DNA of 39,289 nt from Paracoccaceae bacterium (GTDB lineage Bacteria > Pseudomonadota > Alphaproteobacteria > Rhodobacterales > Rhodobacteraceae): contig JAJFIC010000079.1 of NCBI GenBank assembly GCA_021775315.1, positions 1-39,289 on the forward strand. Reading direction: 5' to 3'. Shown piece by piece: positions 17,202-25,206 of the stretch. Below the pieces are notes generated by a model. The model was not told the origin of the DNA. It ran no database searches and saw only the letters and a list, made by a program, of their open reading frames with translations. Position numbers and translations under genes: made by a program. Numbering within the stretch: the first letter of the stretch is position 1; the number at the start of each line of letters is the position of its first letter.

Positions 17202-17572
17202 TGGATTTGGCAACATTCACATTGATCCTGTCCGGGCTTGGCGCGGTTTTAACCGGGTTTTTCGGTTTTGCCTTTCTGCTGAACCCTGAAAAGGGCATGG
17301 CCATCGTGACCCATCGTGCCGAACAACTGCCCAATGTGATGACAGACCGGTATTTTGCCCTGTCTGCCCTTGCAGTAGGTGCGACGCTTTATGGCGATCT
17401 TACGGTCATCAGTTTTCTGTTTGCCGTTTTCGCATTCCTCGGATTTGCCGACGCCTTTATTTATCTAAAGCGCGGGTTCCCTTATGTCACACATCTGGCG
17501 GCTGGAATTGCTGCGACATTGGTCGCGCTCATCGCCTGTTACGCCCATTCCACGACAGGAGTATCTGTCTAA
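17201..17572 (+). CDS. Small hypothetical membrane protein in nuo operon (between nuoD and nuoE)
   Basis: A 123-residue protein I do not recognise at family level. Hydropathy by eye gives about four membrane helices (roughly 4-27, 49-64, 67-88 and 94-114) with a short polar loop ([24 protein letters not shown]) between helices 1 and 2, a pattern seen in several four-helix DUF families. It is coupled on both sides: ATG at 17201 overlaps the nuoD stop (TGATG) and its stop overlaps the nuoE start (TAATG). Unidentified reading frames among nuo genes are known from Rhodobacter capsulatus. A role in complex I assembly is an inference from coupling only. Confidence 0.82.
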   Translation: MDLATFTLILSGLGAVLTGFFGFAFLLNPEKGMAIVTHRAEQLPNVMTDRYFALSALAVGATLYGDLTVISFLFAVFAFLGFADAFIYLKRGFPYVTHLAAGIAATLVALIACYAHSTTGVSV

Positions 17573-18651
17573 TGCTACGCCGATTACATTCCGAACAACC
17601 TGACAGTTTCGCCTTTACGGCGGCCAATCTGGCCTGGACCGAAACCCAGATCGCGAAATATCCCGAAGGCCGTCAAGCCAGTGCCGTGATCCCGATCCTG
17701 TGGCGCGCACAGGAACAAGAAGGCTGGCTAAGCCAACCAGCACTCGAAGCCGTTGGTGATTTGTTGGGTATGGATTATATCCGCGTGCTGGAAGTGGCGT
17801 CGTTTTACTTTATGTTTCAGTTGCAGCCCGTGGGTGGGATTGCGCATGTGCAGGTTTGTGGCACAACGACTTGCATGATTTGTGGCGCTGAAGATCTGAT
17901 CGGCATTTGCCGCGAAGTGATTGCCGCACATCCGCATGAACTGTCGGCTGACGGTAACTTTTCGTGGGAAGAGGTCGAATGCCTTGGTGCCTGCACCAAT
18001 GCACCAATGGTTCAGGTTGGCAAAGATTTCTATGAAGACCTGACCGGCGAAAGATTCCGCGAAATTCTGGCGGCTTTGGCGCGCGGCGAGGTGCCGACAC
18101 CCGGCCCGCAAAACGGTCGTTATGCAGCGGAACCTTTGTCGGGTCTGACTTCGCTCAAAGATTTTGAAAGCGGGCGGGACCAGTATAACGCTTCGGCCGC
18201 GCTGGCGACCGGATTGGGCGATACGATTAAACGCATTCAGGGCGACGAGGTGCCGATCCTCAAGCCACGCGCCAAAGCGACGGCCACGCCACAAGCCAAG
18301 GCCAAACCCGCGAAAAGCGCGCCGGTGGCCAAAGCTGCGGCGCCAGTCGCGTCGGCGCAAGCTGGCAAAAAGCCCAAGATGCTGAAGGCCGCGAAAAAGG
18401 CCGGTGCGGATGATCTTAAGAACATCAAAGGCGTCGGACCAGCGCTTGAAAAACTGCTGAACGAAATGGGTGTCTGGCACTTTGATCAGATCGCAAATTG
18501 GGACGCAGACGAAATCGCGTGGGTCGATCAGAACCTCGTAGGGTTCAAAGGTCGGGTCAGCCGGGATAATTGGATAGAACAGGCCAAAATATTAGCAATT
18601 GGCGGCGAAACTGAATTCTCTAAAAGGGTGTCAAAGGGGGATGTCTACTAG
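17572..18651 (+). CDS. nuoE: NADH-quinone oxidoreductase subunit E with C-terminal helix-hairpin-helix extension
   Basis: 24-kDa subunit homologue of the NADH dehydrogenase tip, bearing [2Fe-2S] cluster N1a. The expected ligands are present: Cys96 and Cys101 ([11 protein letters not shown]), Cys137 and Cys141 ([11 protein letters not shown]). The conserved thioredoxin-like unit ends near residue 170. The protein is 359 residues, about twice the core length. Residues 230-275 form an Ala/Lys/Pro linker, and 279-359 form a helix-hairpin-helix domain ([21 protein letters not shown]) ending in SKGDVY. That last domain is 58/81 identical by hand alignment to the C terminus of the protein encoded at 19973-20602. 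AGGAG at 17557-17561 precedes the ATG. The extension cannot be part of the N1a catalytic unit and probably reaches outside the complex. Confidence 0.95.
   Translation: MLRRLHSEQPDSFAFTAANLAWTETQIAKYPEGRQASAVIPILWRAQEQEGWLSQPALEAVGDLLGMDYIRVLEVASFYFMFQLQPVGGIAHVQVCGTTTCMICGAEDLIGICREVIAAHPHELSADGNFSWEEVECLGACTNAPMVQVGKDFYEDLTGERFREILAALARGEVPTPGPQNGRYAAEPLSGLTSLKDFESGRDQYNASAALATGLGDTIKRIQGDEVPILKPRAKATATPQAKAKPAKSAPVAKAAAPVASAQAGKKPKMLKAAKKAGADDLKNIKGVGPALEKLLNEMGVWHFDQIANWDADEIAWVDQNLVGFKGRVSRDNWIEQAKILAIGGETEFSKRVSKGDVY
18406..18648 (+). repeat. HhH-domain coding repeat, copy 1 (3' end of nuoE)
   Basis: The 81 codons encode the C-terminal HhH domain of NuoE. The same segment recurs in the same orientation at 20357-20599. 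Protein identity is 58/81, and several nucleotide runs are nearly unchanged (around GGCGTCGG and CTTGAAAAACTGCTGAA), which indicates duplication within the operon or gene conversion. Confidence 0.8.
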
Positions 18652-18682
18652 ATGACCTCAACCACACGAAAGAGAGGATAAA

Positions 18683-19903
18683 ATGAGCAACGCGAATAAT
18701 CAGGGCGGTTTTTGCAAAACCGTCTGTTGGCTGATCGGCCTGGGGGCCGGGGGTTACCTGGCCTATGTTCTGGTTATGGATTTTGCCGTCGACCAGTTGC
18801 AGGCTGGCGTTCTGGGCATTGTGGCCGTGCTATTGGTCGGATTGCTGTTCCGGCGTTTGTTTTGTCGCGGTCAATCCAACCGCGTGCGGAACCGTCTGAA
18901 AGAAACCGCACAGGATGCGGGAAAACCGGCGGCATCTAAGGGCGCCCCGGCGCAATCCAAAGCCGAAGCGAGTGCTGTAATGGCAAAAGCTGCCGCTGCA
19001 GTTGCTGTAGCAGCAGAGCAAGCTGAAAAACAACAAAAGGCCGAAGCGGTGTTTGAGGCGCCCAATGTCGAAGAAACCGACGCGCGCCTAACTGACGAGG
19101 TTAACGCGGTTGCGGATAACATCGCCGAAGCTGAGCCTGAATTGGCAACTGAAATCTTGGATTCTTTTGAAGCTGAGGATGCCTCTGAAGTCGAATCTGC
19201 GGGTGACGAAGCGACGATTGAGGAAATCGCAGAAGATGGGCCTGAAACACCAGTTGAAGGCTCAGAAAAACCGGAACCGTTGAAACTGTCCGAAGCGATC
19301 GAAAGCCCCATTCGGGTGATGGCCGAAGTTAGCGACGCTGAACAAGTCGCTGAAGCAGCAATTGAGGTGGTGGCGGACATTCCTGAGGCTGTCGAAAGTG
19401 ATCCACTGCCAGAGAAAGAAGTGTTGAACGACGAGGCCCGCGCCGCGATTGACGCTATCAAACAGGCGGCTGCGCCAATTGCCGCCGCGCCAGTTGAGCC
19501 GGAGATTGAGCTGCACGAAGTTGAAGTGCCGGATGTTGCGCCAACGCCAGAGCCAGAGCCGGTTGTGGCTGAAGCACCGGAACCGGTTGTGGCACCAGAG
19601 CCTGCACCTGAACCTGCGCCCGCAGCCGGGACACCGCCAAAAATCAAACCGTTGGAACCGGCGGGGCTGGAAGGGCCAGAAAACGATACGCCCGACGATT
19701 TGACCCGAATTGATGGCATCAGCGAAGATCAGGAAAACGCCCTGCAGGGGGCTGGTATTTATCATTATCACCAGTTTGTCAGCATGAACCGGCGCGAGTT
19801 GGCATGGCTTGACGAAAACATGCCCAGCGGCGGTGGTGAGGAAGTCAATGAAGGAACCGCAGGAAACTGGCGCAAGCAAGCCATAGCCCTGTCAAGAAGT
19901 TAA
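18683..19903 (+). CDS. Membrane-anchored protein with long acidic linker and divergent C-terminal HhH-like domain
   Basis: A 406-residue protein, not a known complex I subunit. Two hydrophobic segments (about 13-34 and 42-57) anchor it, followed by a basic stretch (FRRLFCRGQSNRVRNR). Residues about 75-335 are low-complexity: first Ala/Lys-rich, then strongly acidic Glu/Ala/Asp, then a Pro/Glu run (PEPAPEPAP), expected to be disordered. Residues 337-404 (DDLTRIDGISEDQENALQGAGIYHYHQF ... LAWLDENMP ... NWRKQAIAL) align with the NuoE HhH tail but lack the canonical GVGP turn. GAGAGGA at 18672-18678 precedes the ATG. Its place after nuoE suggests it works with the NuoE extension; function unknown. 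Confidence 0.85.
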   Translation: MSNANNQGGFCKTVCWLIGLGAGGYLAYVLVMDFAVDQLQAGVLGIVAVLLVGLLFRRLFCRGQSNRVRNRLKETAQDAGKPAASKGAPAQSKAEASAVMAKAAAAVAVAAEQAEKQQKAEAVFEAPNVEETDARLTDEVNAVADNIAEAEPELATEILDSFEAEDASEVESAGDEATIEEIAEDGPETPVEGSEKPEPLKLSEAIESPIRVMAEVSDAEQVAEAAIEVVADIPEAVESDPLPEKEVLNDEARAAIDAIKQAAAPIAAAPVEPEIELHEVEVPDVAPTPEPEPVVAEAPEPVVAPEPAPEPAPAAGTPPKIKPLEPAGLEGPENDTPDDLTRIDGISEDQENALQGAGIYHYHQFVSMNRRELAWLDENMPSGGGEEVNEGTAGNWRKQAIALSRS

Positions 19904-19972
19904 GGAAACAGACCAAGCAAGCATACGAAACCGACGACCCGTAACCGAAACCTTCAAAAGGAGGCGTTAAAG

Positions 19973-20602
19973 ATGACGAATACTCAAAATGACGGATCAT
20001 GCCGGACCAACTCGTGGTTGGTGGCGATTGTCCTTGGTATCCTGGGTTTCTTGTTGAGCTGGAGATGGCTTGACTGGAGTTTTGTCATGTCGGTTATCGT
20101 CGGGATCGTCATATTCTTTGTGATTGGCTATCTTTTGGTGTCGATGTTGTGCGGTAAAAGTAACGCGGCTTCAACTGCTGCGCCTGCGCCTGTGCCGACT
20201 CCGGTGGCAAAAGCGGCTCCGGCGGCACCAGCGCCAGCGCCTGCTGCGGCTCCGGCAGCAAAAGAAGTGGTGAAAGAACCCGAACCTGCCCCTGCTGAGG
20301 CGGACGACGGGGCAGCACAAAAACCCGCCATGTTGACAGCTGCGCGCGAAGGGCAGGCGGATGATCTGAAAAAGATCAAAGGCGTCGGCCCCGGTCTTGA
20401 AAAACTGCTGAATGAAATGGGCGTTTTCCATTTCGATCAGATGGCTGGCTGGAGCGCGGGCGAAGTGGCATGGGTCGACGATAACATGCTGCGCTTCAAA
20501 GGCCGCGCCACCCGCGATGGCTGGGTCGAACAGGCGAAAACGCTGGCCGAAGGCGGCGATACTGCGTTTTCAAAGAAAGTAGATAAGGGCGGCGTTTACT
20601 AA
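19973..20602 (+). CDS. Membrane-anchored protein with C-terminal HhH domain closely matching the NuoE tail
   Basis: A 209-residue protein with two membrane segments (about 15-31 and 38-59), a linker of Ala/Pro repeats (about 65-118) and an HhH domain at 129-209 ([21 protein letters not shown] ... SKKVDKGGVY). The last 81 residues match NuoE residues 279-359 at 58 positions, and a KPxMLxAA motif just before the domain is also shared. A strong AAAGGAGG site (19958-19965) precedes the ATG. The short N terminus before the helices starts MTNTQNDGSCRTNSW, similar in style to MSNANNQGGFCKTVCW of the preceding protein, which suggests common ancestry of the two. Function unknown. Confidence 0.85.
   Translation: MTNTQNDGSCRTNSWLVAIVLGILGFLLSWRWLDWSFVMSVIVGIVIFFVIGYLLVSMLCGKSNAASTAAPAPVPTPVAKAAPAAPAPAPAAAPAAKEVVKEPEPAPAEADDGAAQKPAMLTAAREGQADDLKKIKGVGPGLEKLLNEMGVFHFDQMAGWSAGEVAWVDDNMLRFKGRATRDGWVEQAKTLAEGGDTAFSKKVDKGGVY
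20357..20599 (+). repeat. HhH-domain coding repeat, copy 2
   Basis: Second copy of the 243-base segment at 18406-18648, encoding the C terminus of the membrane-anchored protein. See copy 1 for the comparison. Confidence 0.8.
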
Positions 20603-20620
20603 AACGCTGTGCAAGGAAAA

Positions 20621-20848
20621 ATGGAAACCCCGGTGCAAACAGACAGCACAGTCAGGCAGGCAAGGCTCGCGGCCCTCGTGATCCTTGTGACCTTTCCAAG
20701 CTGGCTGGGGTTTTCATATCTGGGCGGCCAGATGGGCTGGGATCCTGCATATGCGATCCTGGGTGATCTGATGGCTCTGGCGGCGTTCATTTGGGCGTTG
20801 GTGGTTTTGTATCAAGTCTGGCGAAAACGCCAGCGGGACGAGGAATAG
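20621..20848 (+). CDS. Small membrane protein (DUF5337-like) upstream of nuoF
   Basis: A 75-residue protein with two hydrophobic helices (about 14-36 and 43-64) joined by a short [10 protein letters not shown] loop and ending in a charged tail (RKRQRDEE). From memory it resembles the DUF5337 family of Rhodobacteraceae nuo operons, which I cannot confirm here. AAGGA at 20613-20617 precedes the ATG at 20621; a GTG at 20609 would add four residues. It ends 2 bases before the nuoF ATG, so it is an operon member. Small two-helix proteins of this kind can be assembly or accessory subunits, but nothing in the sequence proves it. Confidence 0.78.
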   Translation: METPVQTDSTVRQARLAALVILVTFPSWLGFSYLGGQMGWDPAYAILGDLMALAAFIWALVVLYQVWRKRQRDEE

Positions 20849-20850
20849 AT

Positions 20851-22143
20851 ATGCTGAGAGATCAGGACCGGGTCTTTACCAACCTTTATGGGATGCACGA
20901 GCGCACGTTAAAAGGTGCCAAGCAACGTGGCCATTGGGATGGAACCGCCAAGATCATCAAAAATGGCCGCGATTGGGTCGTTGACCAGATGAAAGCCAGC
21001 GGTTTGCGTGGCCGTGGTGGCGCGGGTTTCCCGACCGGCCTGAAATGGTCGTTCATGCCAAAGGAAAGCGATGGCCGCCCCAGTTATCTGGTGGTGAATG
21101 CAGACGAATCCGAGCCTGGAACCTGCAAAGACCGCGAAATTATGCGCCATGATCCGCACACCCTGATCGAAGGGTGTCTGATCGCGGGTTTCGCAATGGG
21201 TGCGAACGCAGGCTACATCTATATACGCGGTGAGTTCATCCGCGAACGCGAGGCCTTACAAGCCGCCATCGACGAGGCTTATGACGCCGGATTGCTGGGC
21301 AAGAACGCCGCCAAATCCGGCTGGGATTTCGATCTATACGTCGCACATGGAGCCGGGGCTTATATTTGCGGCGAAGAAACCGCATTGCTGGAAAGCCTTG
21401 AAGGCAAAAAAGGCATGCCGCGGATGAAACCGCCGTTTCCTGCGGGTGCCGGGCTATATGGCTGCCCGACCACGGTGAACAACGTTGAAAGCATCGCGGT
21501 GGTTCCGACGATTTTGCGCCGGGGGCCTGACTGGTTCACCTCGTTTGGTCGACCGAACAATTCCGGCACCAAGCTTTTTGCCATTTCCGGGCATGTCAAC
21601 AACCCCTGTGTGGTTGAAGAGGCGATGTCGATTCCCCTTCAGGAGTTGATCGAAAAACATTGCGGTGGCGTGCGCGGCGGCTGGGACAACCTTAAGGCTG
21701 TGATCCCCGGTGGCGCGTCTGTGCCGTTGCTGCCTGCACATCTGTGCGACGAGGCGATCATGGATTTCGACTGGCTGCGCGACCAGCGCTCGGGCCTCGG
21801 TACGGCGGCTGTGATCGTGATGGATCAAAGCACGGATGTAATCAAAGCGATCTGGCGGCTGAGCGCGTTTTACAAACACGAAAGCTGTGGCCAATGCACG
21901 CCCTGCCGCGAAGGCACAGGCTGGATGATGCGGGTCATGGATCGTTTGGTCAAAGGCGAGGCCGAGATTGAAGAAATCGACATGCTGCTGGATGTGACCA
22001 AGCAAGTCGAGGGGCACACAATCTGCGCGCTTGGCGATGCGGCGGCGTGGCCCATTCAGGGTCTGGTGCGTCATTTCCGCGACGAGATCGAGGATCGGAT
22101 CAAAGCCAAGCGATCCGGTCGTATCGCAGTGGCAGCGGAGTAG
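20851..22143 (+). CDS. nuoF: NADH-quinone oxidoreductase subunit F
   Basis: 51-kDa homologue that binds NADH and FMN and carries [4Fe-4S] cluster N3. The 430-residue protein shows the nucleotide-binding [16 protein letters not shown] (51-66), the FMN-site [14 protein letters not shown] (83-96) and [19 protein letters not shown] (167-185). The N3 ligands are Cys346, Cys349 and Cys352 ([12 protein letters not shown]) and Cys392 ([10 protein letters not shown]). The frame is open upstream to 20791 but overlaps the preceding gene; GAGGAA at 20841-20846 points to the ATG at 20851. Confidence 0.97.
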   Translation: MLRDQDRVFTNLYGMHERTLKGAKQRGHWDGTAKIIKNGRDWVVDQMKASGLRGRGGAGFPTGLKWSFMPKESDGRPSYLVVNADESEPGTCKDREIMRHDPHTLIEGCLIAGFAMGANAGYIYIRGEFIREREALQAAIDEAYDAGLLGKNAAKSGWDFDLYVAHGAGAYICGEETALLESLEGKKGMPRMKPPFPAGAGLYGCPTTVNNVESIAVVPTILRRGPDWFTSFGRPNNSGTKLFAISGHVNNPCVVEEAMSIPLQELIEKHCGGVRGGWDNLKAVIPGGASVPLLPAHLCDEAIMDFDWLRDQRSGLGTAAVIVMDQSTDVIKAIWRLSAFYKHESCGQCTPCREGTGWMMRVMDRLVKGEAEIEEIDMLLDVTKQVEGHTICALGDAAAWPIQGLVRHFRDEIEDRIKAKRSGRIAVAAE

Positions 22144-22146
22144 GAA

Positions 22147-22311
22147 ATGTTGGGTTTGCGCACATATCGTTTGACCAATAGGGCGGCAGATGCCGGGGCT
22201 ACACCCGGCGTTTCGGCGCCTGTTATTGCATATCAAACGCCTCTGCGCCCATCTGGGCAACAGGTATATCGCGTTTGCGCGGTGCCGTTTTGTTGCTTGA
22301 GAGGATTATAA
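22147..22311 (+). CDS. Doubtful 54-codon ORF between nuoF and nuoG region
   Basis: The ATG lies 4 bases after the nuoF stop, behind GGAGTAGGAA, and the frame ends one base before the next gene. The product starts MLGLRTYRLTNRAADAG and ends VPFCCLRGL, with no recognisable domain. The segment also contains a perfect 6-bp hairpin (GCCGGG 22192-22197 with CCCGGC 22204-22209). It could be a real small gene or a 165-base spacer that happens to be open; codon use is not decisive. Confidence 0.3.
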   Translation: MLGLRTYRLTNRAADAGATPGVSAPVIAYQTPLRPSGQQVYRVCAVPFCCLRGL

Positions 22312-22312
22312 A

Positions 22313-22747
22313 ATGACCCAACGTGCGAATTCTGTTTCCCGTCACCTGAAATCTCTGACCTTTGGCGCAACCACGCTGGGGCTGATGTTCGGCTCGGCCC
22401 TGTCGGCGGCTGAAATGAAAGACGACCCTGAGATTTTTGCCCGGCTGCTGACCACAGCGATTGCTAACGAGATCCGCGAAAACTGCGGCACGATTGAGGC
22501 CCGGAACTGGCGGGCGACGAGTTATGTGCTGGGCATTGTCAGCTACGCCCGCAAACAGGGATTTTCGATGGCTGAAATCGAGGCCTATAAAAATGACCCA
22601 TCCGAGCAGGCGCGACTGCGCAGCGAAGGATATGCCTATCTGGATGCGCATGGTGTGGACCGTGCAAAGGCGACCGGATATTGCGCATTGGGGACCACTG
22701 AAATCGCAAATCAAAGCCAGATTGGCCGATTGATCAAAAGCAGGTAG
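22313..22747 (+). CDS. Predicted secreted protein (DUF5333-like) between nuoF and nuoG
   Basis: A 144-residue protein with a signal peptide: basic N region ([10 protein letters not shown]), hydrophobic core 14-30 and ALSA-AE cleavage near residue 32. The mature protein is about 112 residues, mostly helical, with only two cysteines (Cys58, Cys124) that could form a disulfide in the periplasm. It resembles, from memory, the DUF5333 family of Rhodobacteraceae; function unknown. GAGAGGA at 22299-22305 precedes the ATG, and the stop is 5 bases before nuoG. Co-transcription suggests a role in assembly or stability of complex I on the periplasmic side. Confidence 0.8.
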   Translation: MTQRANSVSRHLKSLTFGATTLGLMFGSALSAAEMKDDPEIFARLLTTAIANEIRENCGTIEARNWRATSYVLGIVSYARKQGFSMAEIEAYKNDPSEQARLRSEGYAYLDAHGVDRAKATGYCALGTTEIANQSQIGRLIKSR

Positions 22748-22752
22748 AAAGA

Positions 22753-24771
22753 ATGTCTGACCTTAAGAAAATCATCATCGACGACACCGAGGTCGAAGTT
22801 GATCCCGCCATGACCCTTTTGCAGGCCTGCGAAGTGGCGGGTATCGAAGTGCCGCGCTTTTGTTATCACGAGCGGCTTTCGATTGCTGGTAACTGCCGGA
22901 TGTGTCTGGTCGAAGTGGTCGGTGGCCCGCCAAAACCGACGGCGTCCTGCGCCATGCAGGTCCGCGATCTGCGCCCCGGCCCCGAGGGCCAGCCGCCCGT
23001 GGTCAAGACAAAATCGCCGATGGTCAAAAAGGCCCGCGAAGGCGTGATGGAATTCCTGTTGATCAACCACCCGCTGGATTGCCCAATTTGCGATCAGGGT
23101 GGCGAATGTGACTTGCAGGATCAGGCCGTGGCCTACGGCGTTGATTTCAGCCGTTTTACCGAGGCTAAGCGCGCAGTTGACGATCTGGACCTCGGCCCGC
23201 TGGTTGCGACGACCATGACACGCTGCATTTCCTGTACGCGCTGCGTGCGCTTCACATCCGAGGTCGCCGGTATCTCGCAGATGGGTCAGACCGGGCGTGG
23301 CGAAGACAGTGAAATTACATCATATTTGAATCAAACACTTGATAGCGAGTTGCAGGGCAACATCATTGATCTGTGCCCGGTTGGCGCGCTGACCAGCAAG
23401 CCCTACGCCTTTACTGCCCGCGCGTGGGAGCTGAAAAAGACCGAAACCATTGACGTGATGGACGCGCTTGGGGCGAATATTCGGGTGGATACCAAAGGCC
23501 GCGAAGTCATGCGGATTTTGCCGCGCAACCATGACGATGTGAACGAGGAATGGATTTCCGACAAAACACGTTTTGTCTGGGATGGCTTGCGCCGCCAACG
23601 CCTCGACCAGCCTTATGTGCGGGTTGACGGCAAGTTGAAACCAGCCACATGGCCCGAGGCTTTGGCCGCAACCGCAAATGCGATGCAGGGCAAAAAGGTC
23701 GCCGCATTGGCCGGTGATCTGGCCCCGGTTGAGGCGATGTTTGCCCTCAAAGGCATTATTGATGGGCTTGGCGGTGCTACGGAATGTCGGGTCGATAACG
23801 CCAATCTGCCGATGGATAACCGGTCGGGTTATGTTGGCACAGCGTCGATCAGCGACATTGATACCGCCGAACGCATCCTTTTGATCGGAACCAATCCGCG
23901 ACAGGAAAACCCGGTTCTGAACGCACGCATCCGCAAAGCCTGGCTGCGCGGTGCAGAGATCGCCATGATCGGCGAGGCGGTTGATCTGACTTATGATTAC
24001 ACTCATGCGGGCGACAACAGTGATGCGTTGGCGTCAGTGGTTAAAATGGGCGGCTCGGACGAGATTAAGGCGAAGGCTTCGCTGGTCATCATCGGTCAGG
24101 GTGCCTTGATTGGTCCGAATGGCCCGGCGATTTTGGGCTCCGCCATGAATATCGCTGAAAATACCGCCAGTGGGTTTTTGGTTTTGCATGATGCCGCGTC
24201 AAGAGTTGGCGGTCTGGATATCGGGTTTGCGACTGAAGGCGGCATGTCAACCGCGCTTGACGGGGCTGAGGTGGTATTTAACCTTGGCGCGGACGAGATT
24301 GACATCCAAGATGGCCCGTTTGTGATTTATCAGGGCAGCCACGGCGATCGTGGAGCACATCGCGCCGACGTGATCCTGCCAGCGGCAGCCTATACCGAAG
24401 AAAACGGTCTGTTTGTGAACACCGAAGGTCGGCCACAAATGGCAATCCGGGCGGGTTTTGCGCCGGGCGAGGCCAAGGAAAACTGGGCGATCCTGCGGGC
24501 GCTGTCGGCGGAATTGGGAACAGTGCTGCCTTATGACAGTTTGGGCGCTTTGCGATCAGCCCTGATTGCGGCGCATCCGCATCTTGGTGTGATTGACATG
24601 GTTGCCGCAAATGATTGGGAGGCTGAAACAACAACGCGCATGACGTTTGGCAAAATCACCAACAAGGGCGGCGATTTCTATCTGAGCAATCCCATTGCCC
24701 GCGCGTCAAGCGTAATGGCAGAATTGTCGTCCATGGCAGCGGCGCGCAAGCCGCAGATGGCGGCGGAATAG
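22753..24771 (+). CDS. nuoG: NADH-quinone oxidoreductase subunit G
   Basis: 75-kDa homologue, 672 residues, the main electron wire of the peripheral arm. Ligands for three clusters are visible. N1b [2Fe-2S] uses Cys37, Cys48, Cys51 and Cys66. N5 [4Fe-4S] uses His106, Cys110, Cys113 and Cys119. N4 [4Fe-4S] uses Cys158, Cys161, Cys164 and Cys208. The rest is a degenerate molybdopterin-oxidoreductase-like domain. The extra N7 cluster motif of E. coli-type NuoG (a CxxCxxxC insert after N4) is not present; the sequence after [27 protein letters not shown] is as in mitochondrial-type subunits. Confidence 0.96.
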   Translation: MSDLKKIIIDDTEVEVDPAMTLLQACEVAGIEVPRFCYHERLSIAGNCRMCLVEVVGGPPKPTASCAMQVRDLRPGPEGQPPVVKTKSPMVKKAREGVMEFLLINHPLDCPICDQGGECDLQDQAVAYGVDFSRFTEAKRAVDDLDLGPLVATTMTRCISCTRCVRFTSEVAGISQMGQTGRGEDSEITSYLNQTLDSELQGNIIDLCPVGALTSKPYAFTARAWELKKTETIDVMDALGANIRVDTKGREVMRILPRNHDDVNEEWISDKTRFVWDGLRRQRLDQPYVRVDGKLKPATWPEALAATANAMQGKKVAALAGDLAPVEAMFALKGIIDGLGGATECRVDNANLPMDNRSGYVGTASISDIDTAERILLIGTNPRQENPVLNARIRKAWLRGAEIAMIGEAVDLTYDYTHAGDNSDALASVVKMGGSDEIKAKASLVIIGQGALIGPNGPAILGSAMNIAENTASGFLVLHDAASRVGGLDIGFATEGGMSTALDGAEVVFNLGADEIDIQDGPFVIYQGSHGDRGAHRADVILPAAAYTEENGLFVNTEGRPQMAIRAGFAPGEAKENWAILRALSAELGTVLPYDSLGALRSALIAAHPHLGVIDMVAANDWEAETTTRMTFGKITNKGGDFYLSNPIARASSVMAELSSMAAARKPQMAAE

Positions 24772-24779
24772 GTAAACAG

Positions 24780-25193
24780 ATGCACCCAAGCCTGATCTCT
24801 ACCGGCCTGTCGATCGCCCTTTTGGGCGGGGTTTCAGGTTGTGAGATGACGCTGGGGGGCAATGTGGAAAAGGATATGGGGTTTGACCCGGATTATTTAA
24901 GCATTGAAACGGCCTTGCTGGATGATGATCTGGTGCGGTTTCAGGTGGAAATGACCGGGGCAAGGACCAAGGCGGATGTGGCGGATTACGCAAAATGCGC
25001 AGCAGCGCAATATGCATTGATCCGGGGTTACGGATTTGCGCGACATGTGCGCACAAAAGTGGAAGAAAGCGATGGTCTTTGGCGCGGAGATGCGGTTTAT
25101 ACCGTCTCAGCAGCCCTGCCGCAGGGATTGCTGACGCTGGACGCCGAAGTGGTTGTTGATAATTGCAAAGACGACGGAATACCGACGGTTTGA
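24780..25193 (+). CDS. Predicted small lipoprotein between nuoG and nuoH
   Basis: A 137-residue protein with a likely lipobox (VSGC, Cys21) after a short hydrophobic stretch, so probably lipid-anchored on the periplasmic face. The N region has no Lys or Arg (MHPSLISTG), which is atypical and lowers confidence in export. The mature part has two more cysteines (Cys73, Cys129) that may pair, and looks like a small alpha/beta domain ([21 protein letters not shown] ... [10 protein letters not shown]). It begins 8 bases after the nuoG stop. No family is recognised; in R. capsulatus an unidentified frame also lies here. Confidence 0.75.
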   Translation: MHPSLISTGLSIALLGGVSGCEMTLGGNVEKDMGFDPDYLSIETALLDDDLVRFQVEMTGARTKADVADYAKCAAAQYALIRGYGFARHVRTKVEESDGLWRGDAVYTVSAALPQGLLTLDAEVVVDNCKDDGIPTV

Positions 25194-25206
25194 GGATGAA
25201 GTAAGC

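Noticed and set aside
18871-19719. 282-codon minus-strand frame, Ser/Ala/Gly-rich, opposite the acidic-linker protein
   Set aside because: It mirrors the low-complexity GAA/GCG codons of the plus-strand gene, which has a good ribosome site and recognisable domains at both ends.
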